Shown: positions 1 to 9,235, numbered from the stretch's first letter. The stretch is 64,000 nucleotides of DNA from Streptococcus mitis (GCF_901542415.1 NZ_CABEHV010000004.1:682001-746000), one strand, 5' to 3'. Numbers and translations: made by a program. Notes: generated by a model not told the origin, from the letters alone.

Positions 1-68
1 TAAATCAAGCTTCCTGCTACTAAGACTGCTAAGACAGCGATAATTCCAATTAAACGTTTATTTTTCAT
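1..68 (-). CDS. Start of an ABC transporter substrate-binding protein, tryptophan-type (partial)
   Basis: Only the first 22 codons are in the window; the gene continues past position 1. The start reads MKNKRLIGIIAVLAVLVAGS, a short basic N-terminus followed by a hydrophobic signal segment, which fits an exported lipoprotein or binding protein. A good ribosome site (AAGGAG) lies 8-9 bases before the ATG. A T-box leader with a readable TGG specifier lies upstream, and in mitis-group streptococci the gene next to ppc, as I remember it, is the tryptophan binding protein TrpX of a TrpXYZ importer. The protein family is therefore inferred mainly from context, because too little sequence is present to see a binding-protein domain. 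Confidence 0.6.
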   Translation of the reverse strand, partial: MKNKRLIGIIAVLAVLVAGSLI

Positions 69-111
69 TCTATTTCTCCTTTTTTATTCCTTTAAAATAC
101 TTCACTTATCT

Positions 112-217
112 AATACTCTTCGAAAATCTCTTCAAACCACGTCAGCGTCGCCTTACCGTACTCAAGTACAGTTTGCGGCTAGCTTCCTAGTTTGCTTTTT
201 GATTTTCATTGAGTATA
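112..217. repeat. BOX-type repeat (boxA and boxC modules, no boxB)
   Basis: About 106 bp whose ends are near-complementary (TACTCTTCGAAAATC at one end, GATTTTCATTGAGTA at the other), so the transcript could fold into one long hairpin. Its inner part contains GTCAGCGTCGCCTTACCGTA, which matches the complement of the classical BOXA1R primer with one difference. The boxB module seems absent. It sits in the untranslated region between the T-box terminator and the start of the binding-protein gene, so it would be part of that gene's mRNA leader. Confidence 0.85.
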
Positions 218-246
218 AACAAGTGACGCCATCGTTTTCTTTCCAT
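187..246 (-). CDS. 19-codon mini-ORF in the T-box leader, running into the BOX repeat
   Basis: An ATG with a near-perfect ribosome site (GGAGG, 5-base spacing) directly follows the T-box terminator and opens a 19-codon frame, MERKRWRHLFILNENQKAN, with one Trp codon. The last seven or so codons and the TAG stop lie in the boxC half of the BOX repeat. It could be a leader peptide, or the remnant of the original 5' end of a gene cut off by BOX insertion. Expression is inferred only from the ribosome site; no family is recognisable. Confidence 0.35.
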   Translation of the reverse strand: MERKRWRHLFILNENQKAN

Positions 247-257
247 ACTAACCTCCA

Positions 258-294
258 TTAAAAAAGTCCTCACACAAAAAACTTGTGTGAGGAC
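258..294 (-). terminator. T-box attenuator terminator
   Basis: Perfect hairpin GTCCTCACACAAG / CTTGTGTGAGGAC type arms followed by a run of six T on the minus strand. It is the regulated terminator of the T-box; its 5' side lies directly after the antiterminator element. Confidence 0.9.
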
Positions 295-497
295 GTCGAT
301 GCGCGGTACCACCTCAATTATAGGGAATTTCCCTATCGCTCTGTCTCGCAATAACGAGATGCACTGTAAGGTGTGCTCACCGAATTTTTATGATTTCAAA
401 TTCTAAATAACATTCAGCCCAATTTTCATCATCATCACTTATCTGTTTTCAGCTACCACAGACTCTCTAAAAAGTTTGAATGATTACTTTTCTGAAT
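258..497 (-). promoter_or_regulatory. T-box riboswitch, tryptophan specifier likely
   Basis: Read on the minus strand, the region has the T-box landmarks in order: a stem I segment with AGAGAG and the apical-loop-like GTGGTAGCTG, a specifier region in which TGG (bases 419-421) is readable, the conserved antiterminator bulge GGTGGTACCGCG (302-313), and a strong terminator hairpin ending at 258. Uncharged tRNA binding would favour the antiterminator and allow transcription of the binding-protein gene. The TGG specifier assignment agrees with a tryptophan transporter but was made by eye, without a fold. Confidence 0.88.
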
Positions 498-503
498 GGT
501 TAA

Positions 504-531
504 ATTATATCATTTTTCAACTACTTGTCAA
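504..531 (-). promoter_or_regulatory. Sigma-A promoter of the T-box transcript
   Basis: Consensus -35 TTGACA and -10 TATAAT separated by 16 bases on the minus strand, just upstream of the T-box stem I. Both hexamers are perfect. Confidence 0.85.
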
Positions 532-560
532 GACTCTTTTAGCATTTTTTTGAAAGATTC

Positions 561-591
561 AAAAACTTCCCCTATAGAAAAGAGGAAGTTT
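561..591 (-). terminator. Terminator after ppc
   Basis: On the minus strand AACTTCC ... GGGAAGTT forms a short stem followed by TTTTTG, 8 bases after the ppc stop codon. It separates ftsW-ppc from the T-box promoter. Confidence 0.75.
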
Positions 592-599
592 GAAAGACA

Positions 600-3296
600 T
601 CAGCCCGAATTACGCAATCCTGTCGCAATTCCGTTGATGGTTGTATGGATTAATTTTTCTTGATCGCTAGATAATTCTCCTCGGCGTTGACGTTTAATCA
701 ACTCCAACTGGATATAGTTGAGAATATTAAAGTAAGGCATACGATAATCCAAACTTGCTTTTAGATATGGATTTTCAGCTAAAAGTTCATCATAACCTTC
801 GATAGCCAAGATGACTTCCTTGGTAACTTGCCATTCATTTAGAATAGTCTCATAGATTGCTTTTACTTCTTCATCCTCACAAAGTTTGGCATATTCAAAA
901 GCAATGTTCATATTTGATTTTGACAAGACCATGTCTACATTTGAAAGAAGTGACTGGAAGAAAGGCCAGTTTTGGTACATATCTCGTAAGATAGCGATAT
1001 TCTCTGGATTTTTATCAATAAATTCCTTGAAGCTTGAACCAACCCCATACCAGCCAGGGAACATGACACGACTTTGCGACCATGAGAAGACCCAAGGGAT
1101 AGCTCGCAAACCACCGATTTCAGTAATAGTCTTACGAGCGGCTGGACGAGAACCGATATTAAAGCTTGAAATAGCCTTGATTGGACTTGACTCAAAGAAA
1201 TAATCATAGAAATGGTCATTACCAAAGACCAAATCACGGTAGATATCATAACTACGGTCCACTACTTGGTCCATAATGGCTTCATAACGATTTGATGTAT
1301 TGGTATCGCTCTTCTTCTGCGTAATCATACGGTTAATGGCTGCGGATACTAGCATTTCAAGGTTATAGTAAGCTGCGTCTTTATTACCGTATTTATTCCC
1401 AATTACTTCACCCTGCTCCGTCAAACGGATGCGATCCTTGATAGACTTGAGCGGTTGAGATGTGATGGCTTCATAGGTTGGTCCACCACCACGACCGACA
1501 GTCCCACCACGGCCATGGAAGAAGGTAACCTTAACGCCAAATTTATCTCCAATAGCAGTCAATTGTTGTTGAGCCTTGTAGAGGGTCCAACATGATGATA
1601 GATAGCCACCATCTTTATTACTATCAGAGTAACCAAGCATGATTTCTTGGTAGTTATTACGTGAAGCAATCCATTTCTTGGCAAGAGGAAGTGAAAGATA
1701 TTCTCTCATGGTTTCTTCTGAGTGGTCCAAGTCCTCAATTGTTTCAAAGAGAGGAACGATTTGGACACGGGCTCTTTCTTTATCAACTAACCCTACTTCT
1801 TTTAGCAAGATAGCCAATTCCAACATGTCAGATACGCTAGTTGCATGTGAAATGATGGTCTGACGAATAACATCGTCACCCAATTTATCTTTCAAATTAC
1901 GAGCAGCCTTAAAGATAGCCAATTCTTTTTCAAGTAACTCTGATTTTTCAACATGAGTAGCAGAAAGAATACGTGGATCTTCCTCCAATTCTTTCAAGAG
2001 AAGCTGGCATTTTTCTTCTTCACTGAGTTCGCTATAATGAGAATGAATACCTGCTGATTTCAAGAGTTCGGCTACACATGCCTCGTGAACACTAGAATCT
2101 TGACGCATATCAATAGATGCCAAATAGAAACCAAAAATTTCAACTGCTTGAATCAATTCAACAAAATCACCAGAAATCAGTGCCTCACCCTTGTTTTCCA
2201 AGAGGGAATCACGGATGGTAATCAAATCCTTATAAAAATCATTGGCTGTTTCATAGCGAGTCCCAACTTCCTTATCCTCAATCAGATAGGCTTTTGTTGC
2301 TTGGATTTTTGATTGAATATCAAACAGGGCACGACGATACAGCTCTTTTTCACGATAAATCGAGTTATCCTTAGATTGACGAGCCATTTCTCTGACTTGC
2401 TTGCTGACATTGACAATACTTGTTGAGAGAGAGAACTCACGATAAAGCTGATAAATCTTTTCATCATAGTAGTTCATGATGACTTCACACTGGGTCATAG
2501 CAGATTGTTTCAAGGTATCTGCTGTAACAAAAGGATTCCCATCACGGTCTCCACCAATCCACATTCCCATGGTAATTGGTTTAGGATGTTTCAACTCCAA
2601 GCCATGTTTTTTAGCTAGACGCTTGTACTCAGCAGTCAAATGAGGAACAGCTTTCAGGAATGAACTATTGTAGTATTCCATAACATTCGTGATTTCATTG
2701 GTTACTTTCAATTTCTTCTCACGAATCATATCTGTCTGCATGATAATCTCAATGTAACGACGGAGATCATTATGCCATTTTTCCTTATTAATCAAGCCTA
2801 GTTTCACATCACGATACTTACGCAAAAGGGTATGGATATGGTTTGTCAAATCCAACATACTCTTACGTTGTACTTGTGTTGGATGGGCAGTCAAAACAGG
2901 GACAACATTCAAGTGTTCTAGAATTTCAACCGCATTTTCTTTTTCTGCAACCATTTTGATTGTTGCTGACAATTTACCAAGATAATCTTGATCGATATTA
3001 TTTTGGTGGTTGATTTCATAAGCCAAATCCACGTCTTCTGAAATATTAATCAAAAGGGGCAAGATAGAGAAATAACGTGAAATATATGCCATTTCATCAT
3101 TTGTCAGACTAGTAACCAATTGGTTCAAGCCTTGATAATCTTCTTGAGTTGATAATTCTTTCAACTCCATGATTTTTTCAAAAGTCTCTGGGGCAAGCAT
3201 GTTTTTAGTGATATCTTCTAACAATTCTGTTAAAATCAATACTTCTTCTTGCACGACAGCTTTATTACTATAGTTTTCTAATTTTTGAAGAGACAT
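600..3296 (-). CDS. ppc: Phosphoenolpyruvate carboxylase
   Basis: Carboxylates phosphoenolpyruvate with bicarbonate to oxaloacetate, the anaplerotic supply for aspartate-family synthesis in organisms without a full TCA cycle. The 898-residue protein has the family hallmarks: the [11 protein letters not shown] segment with the catalytic His near residue 138, the GGDRDGNP motif near 250, the [15 protein letters not shown] glycine-rich loop near 595, and the conserved C-terminal ...[10 protein letters not shown] end. Length matches streptococcal PEPC. It begins 24 bases after ftsW and is probably co-transcribed with it. Start ATG has AAAGGATTACC upstream. Confidence 0.97.
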   Translation of the reverse strand: MSLQKLENYSNKAVVQEEVLILTELLEDITKNMLAPETFEKIMELKELSTQEDYQGLNQLVTSLTNDEMAYISRYFSILPLLINISEDVDLAYEINHQNNIDQDYLGKLSATIKMVAEKENAVEILEHLNVVPVLTAHPTQVQRKSMLDLTNHIHTLLRKYRDVKLGLINKEKWHNDLRRYIEIIMQTDMIREKKLKVTNEITNVMEYYNSSFLKAVPHLTAEYKRLAKKHGLELKHPKPITMGMWIGGDRDGNPFVTADTLKQSAMTQCEVIMNYYDEKIYQLYREFSLSTSIVNVSKQVREMARQSKDNSIYREKELYRRALFDIQSKIQATKAYLIEDKEVGTRYETANDFYKDLITIRDSLLENKGEALISGDFVELIQAVEIFGFYLASIDMRQDSSVHEACVAELLKSAGIHSHYSELSEEEKCQLLLKELEEDPRILSATHVEKSELLEKELAIFKAARNLKDKLGDDVIRQTIISHATSVSDMLELAILLKEVGLVDKERARVQIVPLFETIEDLDHSEETMREYLSLPLAKKWIASRNNYQEIMLGYSDSNKDGGYLSSCWTLYKAQQQLTAIGDKFGVKVTFFHGRGGTVGRGGGPTYEAITSQPLKSIKDRIRLTEQGEVIGNKYGNKDAAYYNLEMLVSAAINRMITQKKSDTNTSNRYEAIMDQVVDRSYDIYRDLVFGNDHFYDYFFESSPIKAISSFNIGSRPAARKTITEIGGLRAIPWVFSWSQSRVMFPGWYGVGSSFKEFIDKNPENIAILRDMYQNWPFFQSLLSNVDMVLSKSNMNIAFEYAKLCEDEEVKAIYETILNEWQVTKEVILAIEGYDELLAENPYLKASLDYRMPYFNILNYIQLELIKRQRRGELSSDQEKLIHTTINGIATGLRNSG

Positions 3297-3320
3297 AGGT
3301 AATCCTTTCCACTCTCAGCT

Positions 3321-4544
3321 CTACATATAGTTTGATGAGTGAGCTTCTAACTCCTCATACAATTGGGCACGTTTTTCACTTGCATCAATATTTAAGACAA
3401 AGGCGATGGCTACAGACAAGACCAGAAGACTATTTCCTCCTTGCGATAAGAAGGGGAAGGTTACTCCTGTAGAAGGAATAATACCAGAAATTCCACCGAT
3501 ATTGACAAAGACCTGGACCAACATCATACCACCAACCCCAATCGCCATCATGGAATTAAAGGGATTCTTAGCACGAATACCGACTAGGATAATTCGCAAA
3601 ATAAGGAAAAAGACAAGTGCTAAAATCAAGCTAGCTCCCACAAATCCAAACTCTTCAATGACAATTGAAAATACAAAGTCTGTATGGGCCTCTGGTAAAT
3701 AACCACGTTTTTCGATTGAATTTCCTAAGCCTAGACCAAACCAACCACCATTTACCATGGCAAAGTAGGAATTTGCAAGTTGGTGGCCTGCTCCTGCCAA
3801 ATCAGCAAAGGGATTAAAGTAGGCACTGAAACGCTTAGCAACGTAACCAAATACTGGAACTTTTGAAAACTTATCAACCCCAATCATAGAAATAGCTGAT
3901 AAGGATAGGGCTGAAACTCCTACCAATACACCGATAAAGGCTATAAACCAACGATGAGCAATCCCACTAACTGTATACATAATCAAGGCAACCAGAGCTA
4001 GGATAGTCGCATTCCCCAGATCTGGGAAGATAGCCAAACTTCCTATCATTACCAAGAGGACAAAGCGCCAATCATTAAAAGCACGAGGAATCCATTGATT
4101 TTGAGTTAAAACTTGGAAATCGTAAATACCAATTTCATCTTGTTGTTTTGAAAAACGTTGGGCCAAGTACCAGACGATGATAATCTTCAAATACTCAGCT
4201 GGCTGAATGGTCAAAGGTCCTACTGAAATCCAACCATAGGCTCCATTAACTGGCGTACCAATTAAGCGAGCCAGAGCTAAGAGAATCAGCTCAACAAACA
4301 TAACAATAAATAAAAGTCGTTCTTTTCTTAAAAAATTCAGTTTCAGCTTATATATCAAGGCAATCAATATTAAACTAAATATCCAAAACATTCCCTGACT
4401 TCGAACCAATTGGAGGGCACTTTTACCTTCTTCGATAAGAATGGCACTGGTTGTAGAATAGACTACAATCAAACCCAAAATAGATAAAAGTAAGTAAGGA
4501 ACTAGAATAGAATAGTTTAACAGGTGCCTCTTACTAATCTTCAT
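3321..4544 (-). CDS. ftsW: Peptidoglycan polymerase FtsW (SEDS family)
   Basis: Lipid II polymerase of the septal division machinery, working with a class B PBP in the cytoplasmic membrane. The 407-residue protein has about ten hydrophobic helices, the SEDS signatures NGAYGWISVGPLTIQPAEYL near 135-155 and FPDLGNATIL near 195, and a C-terminal STGVTFPFLSQGGNS segment near 360, which is the conserved SEDS loop. It lies directly upstream of ppc; both genes seem to use the extended -10 promoter at 4615-4623. RodA is the main alternative, but the ftsW-ppc linkage is typical of pneumococcal relatives as I recall it. Confidence 0.92.
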   Translation of the reverse strand: MKISKRHLLNYSILVPYLLLSILGLIVVYSTTSAILIEEGKSALQLVRSQGMFWIFSLILIALIYKLKLNFLRKERLLFIVMFVELILLALARLIGTPVNGAYGWISVGPLTIQPAEYLKIIIVWYLAQRFSKQQDEIGIYDFQVLTQNQWIPRAFNDWRFVLLVMIGSLAIFPDLGNATILALVALIMYTVSGIAHRWFIAFIGVLVGVSALSLSAISMIGVDKFSKVPVFGYVAKRFSAYFNPFADLAGAGHQLANSYFAMVNGGWFGLGLGNSIEKRGYLPEAHTDFVFSIVIEEFGFVGASLILALVFFLILRIILVGIRAKNPFNSMMAIGVGGMMLVQVFVNIGGISGIIPSTGVTFPFLSQGGNSLLVLSVAIAFVLNIDASEKRAQLYEELEAHSSNYM

Positions 4545-4614
4545 AGTATCACCAATCTAATGAGAACAAAAGAAATTATTCCCAAATTCCGTTTATTTTC
4601 TAGTTTTGATTGCT

Positions 4615-4623
4615 ATTATACCA
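4615..4623 (-). promoter_or_regulatory. Extended -10 promoter before ftsW
   Basis: TGGTATAAT on the minus strand is a perfect extended -10 element about 75 bases before the ftsW ATG. No good -35 hexamer is visible, which is acceptable for a TGn-type promoter. Confidence 0.6.
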
Positions 4624-4675
4624 TTTTTTCCGAAAGAAAAAAACTCTTACCCTTAAGATAGAAGATTTTCTCATA

Positions 4676-4701
4676 AGAAAAAGAGCACTTGGCTCTTTTC
4701 T
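4676..4701 (-). terminator. Terminator after prsA
   Basis: AAAAGAGC-CAAGT-GCTCTTTTTC on the minus strand, 4 bases after the prsA stop. The hairpin has an 8-bp stem and a T tract. Confidence 0.85.
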
Positions 4702-4704
4702 GTT

Positions 4705-5643
4705 TTATTCTTTTGAAGAACTGCTTGAGCTTGAATCTCCACCACCGATGTATTGAGTGAAGATATTTTGGAAGGCTTGATCTTTAACCTTGATATTGGC
4801 TGCTTGCAATTCTTTTCCGATAATACTTTGAACAAATGATGCGTCGTTTTGTTTTTGAGTTAAGATAACAGTTTTTAATTTTTCTTTGTAATCGTCAATA
4901 TTAGATGATTTTTCTGTTTTCTTAATCAGTTTAACAATGTAATATTGGCTACTGTATGCTTGTGTTCCAGTAACACTAATCACATCAGAAACACCGTTTA
5001 CATCTAACGCAAAAGCTGCTTTCTTAACTTGATCTGGTACTTCTGTTGAAGCAGAATCAAAGGTGATTTCTCCACCATTCGCTTTAGTTTTCTCATCTGT
5101 TGAATTATCTTTGGCTAATTGAGCAAAGTCTGCATCACTAGCTTTGGCTTTTTCGAGGACTTCTTTCGCTTTATCCTCATTATCAAGACGAATGATTTGA
5201 GCCGTTACATCTGGAGTGTACTCGTCAAAAGCCTTCTTGTAAGCATCATCTGTCAATTCAGCTTCTGCTGCTTTCTTAACTGCCAACTCAACTAATTTAC
5301 TTGTACGAATTTGAGCTTTACGTGTTTCAAGAGTCATTCCTGCTTGCGATAAGACACGTTGGTAGTTCTCACCATATTGTTTCTCTTCTTCGGCAATAGT
5401 ATCGTTGACTTCTTTGTCATCTACTTCTGAGCCATATTGCTTCTCAAATACTTTTTGGATGGTCATGTTCAACAAGACTTGTTGTGCTGAAGGGTTGCTT
5501 TTCACTTGCTCATAAAATTGATGTTCTGTGATGACATCCCCTTTCATGCTGATAAGGTCTGCCCCTTCTGAACCTTTCGAACAAGCTGCTAATGTTGCTA
5601 CTGATAATAATGTAATGGCACCTGCCAATAGTTTTTTCTTCAT
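4705..5643 (-). CDS. prsA: Foldase lipoprotein PrsA / PpmA (parvulin peptidyl-prolyl isomerase family)
   Basis: Surface-anchored chaperone or isomerase that helps exported proteins fold after translocation. The 312-residue protein has a lipoprotein signal with lipobox LAAC (lipid-modified Cys21), a parvulin-like domain around residues 145-245 (starting near DVTAQIIRLDNEDKAKEVLEK), flanking helical chaperone arms, and a Ser-rich tail GGGDSSSSSSSKE. The sequence is the PpmA type of pneumococcus; some streptococcal PrsA proteins have lost isomerase activity, so catalysis is not assured. A CiaR-type site lies just upstream. It is set apart by its own terminator and follows the O-methyltransferase gene. 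Confidence 0.95.
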   Translation of the reverse strand: MKKKLLAGAITLLSVATLAACSKGSEGADLISMKGDVITEHQFYEQVKSNPSAQQVLLNMTIQKVFEKQYGSEVDDKEVNDTIAEEEKQYGENYQRVLSQAGMTLETRKAQIRTSKLVELAVKKAAEAELTDDAYKKAFDEYTPDVTAQIIRLDNEDKAKEVLEKAKASDADFAQLAKDNSTDEKTKANGGEITFDSASTEVPDQVKKAAFALDVNGVSDVISVTGTQAYSSQYYIVKLIKKTEKSSNIDDYKEKLKTVILTQKQNDASFVQSIIGKELQAANIKVKDQAFQNIFTQYIGGGDSSSSSSSKE

Positions 5644-5691
5644 GTCTACTCCTTTGAGATAAGTGTTACCCTATCTATTTTACTATATTTT

Positions 5692-5708
5692 CTTAAATTT
5701 TTCTGAAA
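5692..5708 (-). promoter_or_regulatory. CiaR-type binding site upstream of prsA
   Basis: On the minus strand the sequence reads TTTCAG-AAAAA-TTTAAG. The known CiaR recognition motif is TTTAAG-N5-TTTAAG, so this has one mismatch with exact 5-base spacing. It lies about 50-65 bases before the prsA ATG, close to where a -35 region would be, and partly abuts the stop codon of the upstream gene. ppmA has been reported as a CiaRH regulon member in pneumococcus, which agrees with the site. Confidence 0.65.
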
Positions 5709-5709
5709 A

Positions 5710-6423
5710 TCATTCGCTGTCAGGCAATTGAACATCTGCTACATTTTTACGAAGCATGAGAATTCCGTCCCCCAGAGGTACTAGTGTTGCGGTGAGTCCT
5801 GGATTGTCTAAGGTTGCATCAAATAGTCTTTGAAGTCCTCTGTAAATAGTTCGCTGACCACGACGGACTTCCATAATATCCTTGGCAACATCACCACCTT
5901 GGAAAATATCATCCAAAACAACCACACCACCAACTTCCAAATGTTTGAGGATTTCTGGAAGAAAGACGATGTATTTAGACTTGGCTGAATCCATAAAGAC
6001 GAAATCATAGGACTCTGTCAGGGTAGATAAGACATCTACCGCATCTCCTTCTAGGAGTGTGATTTGCTTACGACTGTCAAACTGGGAAAAATTTTCCTTG
6101 GCAAATCCAATCATCTCTGGATTGCGGTCAATGGTTGTAATCTTGGCCTTTGGAGCATGTTCCGCCATCAAGAGAGCTGAAAAACCGATAGCCGTCCCAA
6201 TTTCCAGAATGTTTTTAGGTTGCATGGTTTCCATGAGAAAACGGAAATAAGCAACCGTTTCATGGGGAATGATGGGAATATTTTCCTTACGGGCAAAGTC
6301 TTCCAATTCTTTCAAAGAGCCTGTGACTTGCTTTTGACGCTGACGCATCAAGTCTACAATTTCTTCTTTGACAACAGGACGACGCATGTTATGGTTGGCA
6401 TTTTTACTATACGATTCAACCAT
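5710..6423 (-). CDS. SAM-dependent O-methyltransferase (class I, YrrM/CaOMT-like)
   Basis: A 237-residue methyltransferase. The SAM-binding motif I is ILEIGTAIGFSALLMAEHAP near residues 72-90, followed by an acidic motif TTIDRNPE and YDFVFMDSAKSKY near 140, then VVLDDIFQGG; the layout is that of Mg-dependent catechol/caffeoyl-CoA-type O-methyltransferases. In Firmicutes close relatives (TrmR/YrrM) methylate tRNA wobble hydroxyuridine; that role is possible but not shown. I chose the ATG at 6423, one base after the pepF stop (TAAgATG), because it gives MVESYSKNANHNM; an in-frame ATG 14 codons upstream lies inside pepF. Confidence 0.85.
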   Translation of the reverse strand: MVESYSKNANHNMRRPVVKEEIVDLMRQRQKQVTGSLKELEDFARKENIPIIPHETVAYFRFLMETMQPKNILEIGTAIGFSALLMAEHAPKAKITTIDRNPEMIGFAKENFSQFDSRKQITLLEGDAVDVLSTLTESYDFVFMDSAKSKYIVFLPEILKHLEVGGVVVLDDIFQGGDVAKDIMEVRRGQRTIYRGLQRLFDATLDNPGLTATLVPLGDGILMLRKNVADVQLPDSE

Positions 6424-6424
6424 C

Positions 6425-8227
6425 TTATGCCAATCCCAATTTTTCAACAAGTGCTTCAAACTCATTTAAACGACGTTCAAAGACTGCAAAGGCATCGTTG
6501 AGATAGTCTTCCTTCTCCATATCAACACCAGCTTTTCTCATGACATTAAGTGGATAGTCAGATTTACCTGCCTTGAGGTAGTCGATATAACGGTCACGGT
6601 CTTCTTGACTACCATGAACAATCTTTTCAGCCAGGGCTGAGGCTGCTGCAAAACCTGTTGAATATTGGTATACATAGTAGTTATAGTAGAAGTGTGGAAT
6701 ACGTGCCCACTCGTATTGGATTTCAGGATTATCTTCCTTACTCAAACCATAATACTCTTGGTTCAAGTCTGCGTAGAGTTTATTTAAGAAATCACTTGTC
6801 AAGACTTCACCATTTTGATCCGCTTGGTGAATCGCGTGTTCAAACTCAGCAAATTGAGTTTGGCGGAAAACTGTTCCACGGAAACCATCTAGGAAGTTAT
6901 TGAGAATAGCAAAGCGCGTTGCGTCGTCTTCCACTTCTTCCAATAATTTCTCCGTCAAGATATTTTCATTGGTAGTTGATGCAATCTCAGCCAAGAAGAT
7001 AGAATAATCCCCGTAAACATAAGGCTGCGTTTCGCGAGTATAGCTTGAATGCATACTATGACCTGTTTCATGAACAAGAGTAAAGAGATTGTCTAGATTG
7101 TCCTGCCAGTTAAGAAGCATAAAGGCATTGGTATCGTAAGAACCACCAGAGTAAGCCCCTGAACGCTTGCCTTGATTTTCGTAAACATCAATCCAACGCT
7201 CGCTGAAGGCACGTTTAACACGGCTCAAGTAATCCTCACCCAAGACTGCTAAGGCTTCTTCTGCTTTTTTCAAGGCTTCTTCATAAGTAAAACTATATTC
7301 AACAGATGAAAGTGGTGTGTAGACATCGTACATCTTGAGGTCTGAAATTCCCAAGATTTTTGAACGAAGTTCAAGGTAACGATGCAAGAGTGGCAAATGC
7401 TTGCGAACTGCTGCCACCAAATTGTCATAAACACTTTCTGGAACAAAATTAGCCGCTAGGGCTGCATGACGAGCACTCTTGTAGTTGCGAACTTTTGCTC
7501 GGTAGTTTTGGACCTTAACATTGGTTTGCAAGGTTTTGGCATAGGTATGTTGGAATTGTTCATAAGTCGCATAAAGAGCTTGATAGGCACCACGACGCAC
7601 CTCACGATTTTTAGACTCCATCAAACGGGTGTAAGTCCCATGAGAGAGTTGCACTTCCTTACCATCATCGTCAAGAACATAAGGGAACACAATATCCGCA
7701 TTGTCCAAGATAGCGAAGGTTTCACTTGCCGAACCAAAGATTTCCCCAGCTCCAGCCAATAGCTCTTCTTCGCGTTGTGATAGAACGTGTTCCTTGCCCT
7801 GCAAAAGCTTGTCAAAATAGTGTTGATAAACCTGCAATTTTGGTTGAGCTTCTAAAAAGTCAGCATACTGCTTTTCACTGATTTCCATAAATTCAGGTTC
7901 ATAGAATGAAAAGGCTTGGTCTAGCTGGCTGTAGAGAGTCATGGCCTTGGCATAGTACTCTTGGTACTTGGCTTCACGTGTGTCTTGGTCATTCTTCATA
8001 TGAGCATAAACGTAAAGCTTCTCCATTTGGCGTTCCATTTCAAGAGAAAATTCAGTAATTTCGAGTAGGCTATCCGCACTATCCAAGAGATGGCCTTCAT
8101 ACTGGGCTACTGTCTCCAATTTTTCTGTTAAATCTTTTAAGGCTTCTTCCCAAGCCTGGTCAGTTGGGTAAATCGTTGATAGATCCCATGTATCTTTTTC
8201 ATTTATTTCATGTCTTTGTAATACCAT
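6425..8227 (-). CDS. pepF: Oligoendopeptidase F (M3 zinc metallopeptidase)
   Basis: Cytoplasmic zinc peptidase that cuts medium-length peptides. The 600-residue protein carries the M3 zinc motif HETGH near residue 385 ([11 protein letters not shown]) with the downstream Glu in [12 protein letters not shown] as third ligand, an N-terminal oligopeptidase F helical domain, and the usual C-terminal substrate-pocket region ([18 protein letters not shown]). Length and sequence match streptococcal PepB/PepF. It lies 18 bases downstream of coiA and directly upstream of the methyltransferase gene, an arrangement shared with pneumococcus where competence induction of coiA can read through. Start ATG has GGAGG upstream. 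Confidence 0.95.
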   Translation of the reverse strand: MVLQRHEINEKDTWDLSTIYPTDQAWEEALKDLTEKLETVAQYEGHLLDSADSLLEITEFSLEMERQMEKLYVYAHMKNDQDTREAKYQEYYAKAMTLYSQLDQAFSFYEPEFMEISEKQYADFLEAQPKLQVYQHYFDKLLQGKEHVLSQREEELLAGAGEIFGSASETFAILDNADIVFPYVLDDDGKEVQLSHGTYTRLMESKNREVRRGAYQALYATYEQFQHTYAKTLQTNVKVQNYRAKVRNYKSARHAALAANFVPESVYDNLVAAVRKHLPLLHRYLELRSKILGISDLKMYDVYTPLSSVEYSFTYEEALKKAEEALAVLGEDYLSRVKRAFSERWIDVYENQGKRSGAYSGGSYDTNAFMLLNWQDNLDNLFTLVHETGHSMHSSYTRETQPYVYGDYSIFLAEIASTTNENILTEKLLEEVEDDATRFAILNNFLDGFRGTVFRQTQFAEFEHAIHQADQNGEVLTSDFLNKLYADLNQEYYGLSKEDNPEIQYEWARIPHFYYNYYVYQYSTGFAAASALAEKIVHGSQEDRDRYIDYLKAGKSDYPLNVMRKAGVDMEKEDYLNDAFAVFERRLNEFEALVEKLGLA

Positions 8228-8245
8228 TAGATTCCTCCATCCTTT

Positions 8246-9199
8246 CTATTCTACCATATTTTTCAAGAAATATTGCTGATAAAAGGCTGGTGGATAAAGC
8301 TTTTGCCAATCATTTTGAGGATTTTCTTGGTAATAGATTTGAAAATACTGATAATAGCGAGTCAAATCTTTCTCAATTTGGCAAAAATTACCTACTAGTG
8401 GTCTTATTTGTGGATACCATTCTTTTAGCCCATAAGTCAGGAGATTTTCTCCCTTTTGATATGCTTCTGCTTGTTCTTTCATCCAAAAGGGATTTTGATA
8501 GTACAGTTGTTGCTGAATATAGCGACAGATGTCCTTATCCTCAGAAACTGTAAAATGAGATATTTTTTGTTTCTTATAAGGGAAACGCAATATTTCCAAT
8601 AAACTAGCTTGACCATAGAGAAATTCCTTGATTTGATAATGGAGTTTACCGCGGAGATCTTGGTGAATCAGGTATTTGAGTCTTAAAACTTGTTTTTCCT
8701 TGTCTACTTCCCAAACATAAAAGCCCATGTTGTGACTGAAATAGAGAAAACCTTCTTGTAGACGAGTCAACCGCTCCTTGAGCCAAAGTTTTTCTCCCAG
8801 CAACCACAGTACTTGGTAACCCTGACTACGATAGCCCTCGCTACGCTCTTTAAGAACCTTTTGAGGCAAGGGACTACATTGAACCTCTAAAGCTAGATTG
8901 CCATTTACAAACACATCCGCAATCTGTTTAAGCTCTGGAAGAGGGTATTCTAATTGCACCTCTGAATCTCTTTTCAACCAGTGATAAAGGACTTCCTTAT
9001 TTTCCAAGTGTTCTTGACTTTCATTTTCAGAGGAATAATCACAGTCTTTTAGGGATTTGTGGGCAAAATGGGTCCGGACACTTGGTCCTTGACGCAAACG
9101 GAGCTGACCTCCACAAGCTGGGCAGGTGTATTCTTCCTTCTCAAGCTTATCCTCTAACACATTTACCAATTCTCCCCTAGCATCTCTCGCAACAAACAT
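8246..9199 (-). CDS. coiA: Competence protein CoiA
   Basis: Late competence protein needed for recombination of incoming DNA during transformation. The 317-residue protein starts with a Cys pair (CPACGGQL, residues 26-29) and RTHFAHKSLKDC, followed by DVFVNGNLALEVQCS near 130, which resembles the D...ExQ core of a PD-(D/E)XK nuclease fold; a nuclease role is an inference from that motif. The C-terminal half is rich in Lys, Gln and Tyr. A cin-box 22 bases upstream of the ATG identifies it as ComX controlled. AGGGAGG-type ribosome site precedes the start. pepF follows after 18 bases. Confidence 0.95.
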   Translation of the reverse strand: MFVARDARGELVNVLEDKLEKEEYTCPACGGQLRLRQGPSVRTHFAHKSLKDCDYSSENESQEHLENKEVLYHWLKRDSEVQLEYPLPELKQIADVFVNGNLALEVQCSPLPQKVLKERSEGYRSQGYQVLWLLGEKLWLKERLTRLQEGFLYFSHNMGFYVWEVDKEKQVLRLKYLIHQDLRGKLHYQIKEFLYGQASLLEILRFPYKKQKISHFTVSEDKDICRYIQQQLYYQNPFWMKEQAEAYQKGENLLTYGLKEWYPQIRPLVGNFCQIEKDLTRYYQYFQIYYQENPQNDWQKLYPPAFYQQYFLKNMVE

Positions 9200-9220
9200 G
9201 ATTTCCCTCCTTTTCTATAT

Positions 9221-9228
9221 TATTCGTA
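9221..9228 (-). promoter_or_regulatory. cin-box (ComX/SigX -10 element) of coiA
   Basis: TACGAATA on the minus strand, an exact match to the late-competence combox, followed by a T/A-rich stretch and the coiA ribosome site. The upstream gene's terminator ends within ten bases of it, so coiA is insulated from tehB transcription. Confidence 0.92.
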
Positions 9229-9235
9229 AAAAAAG

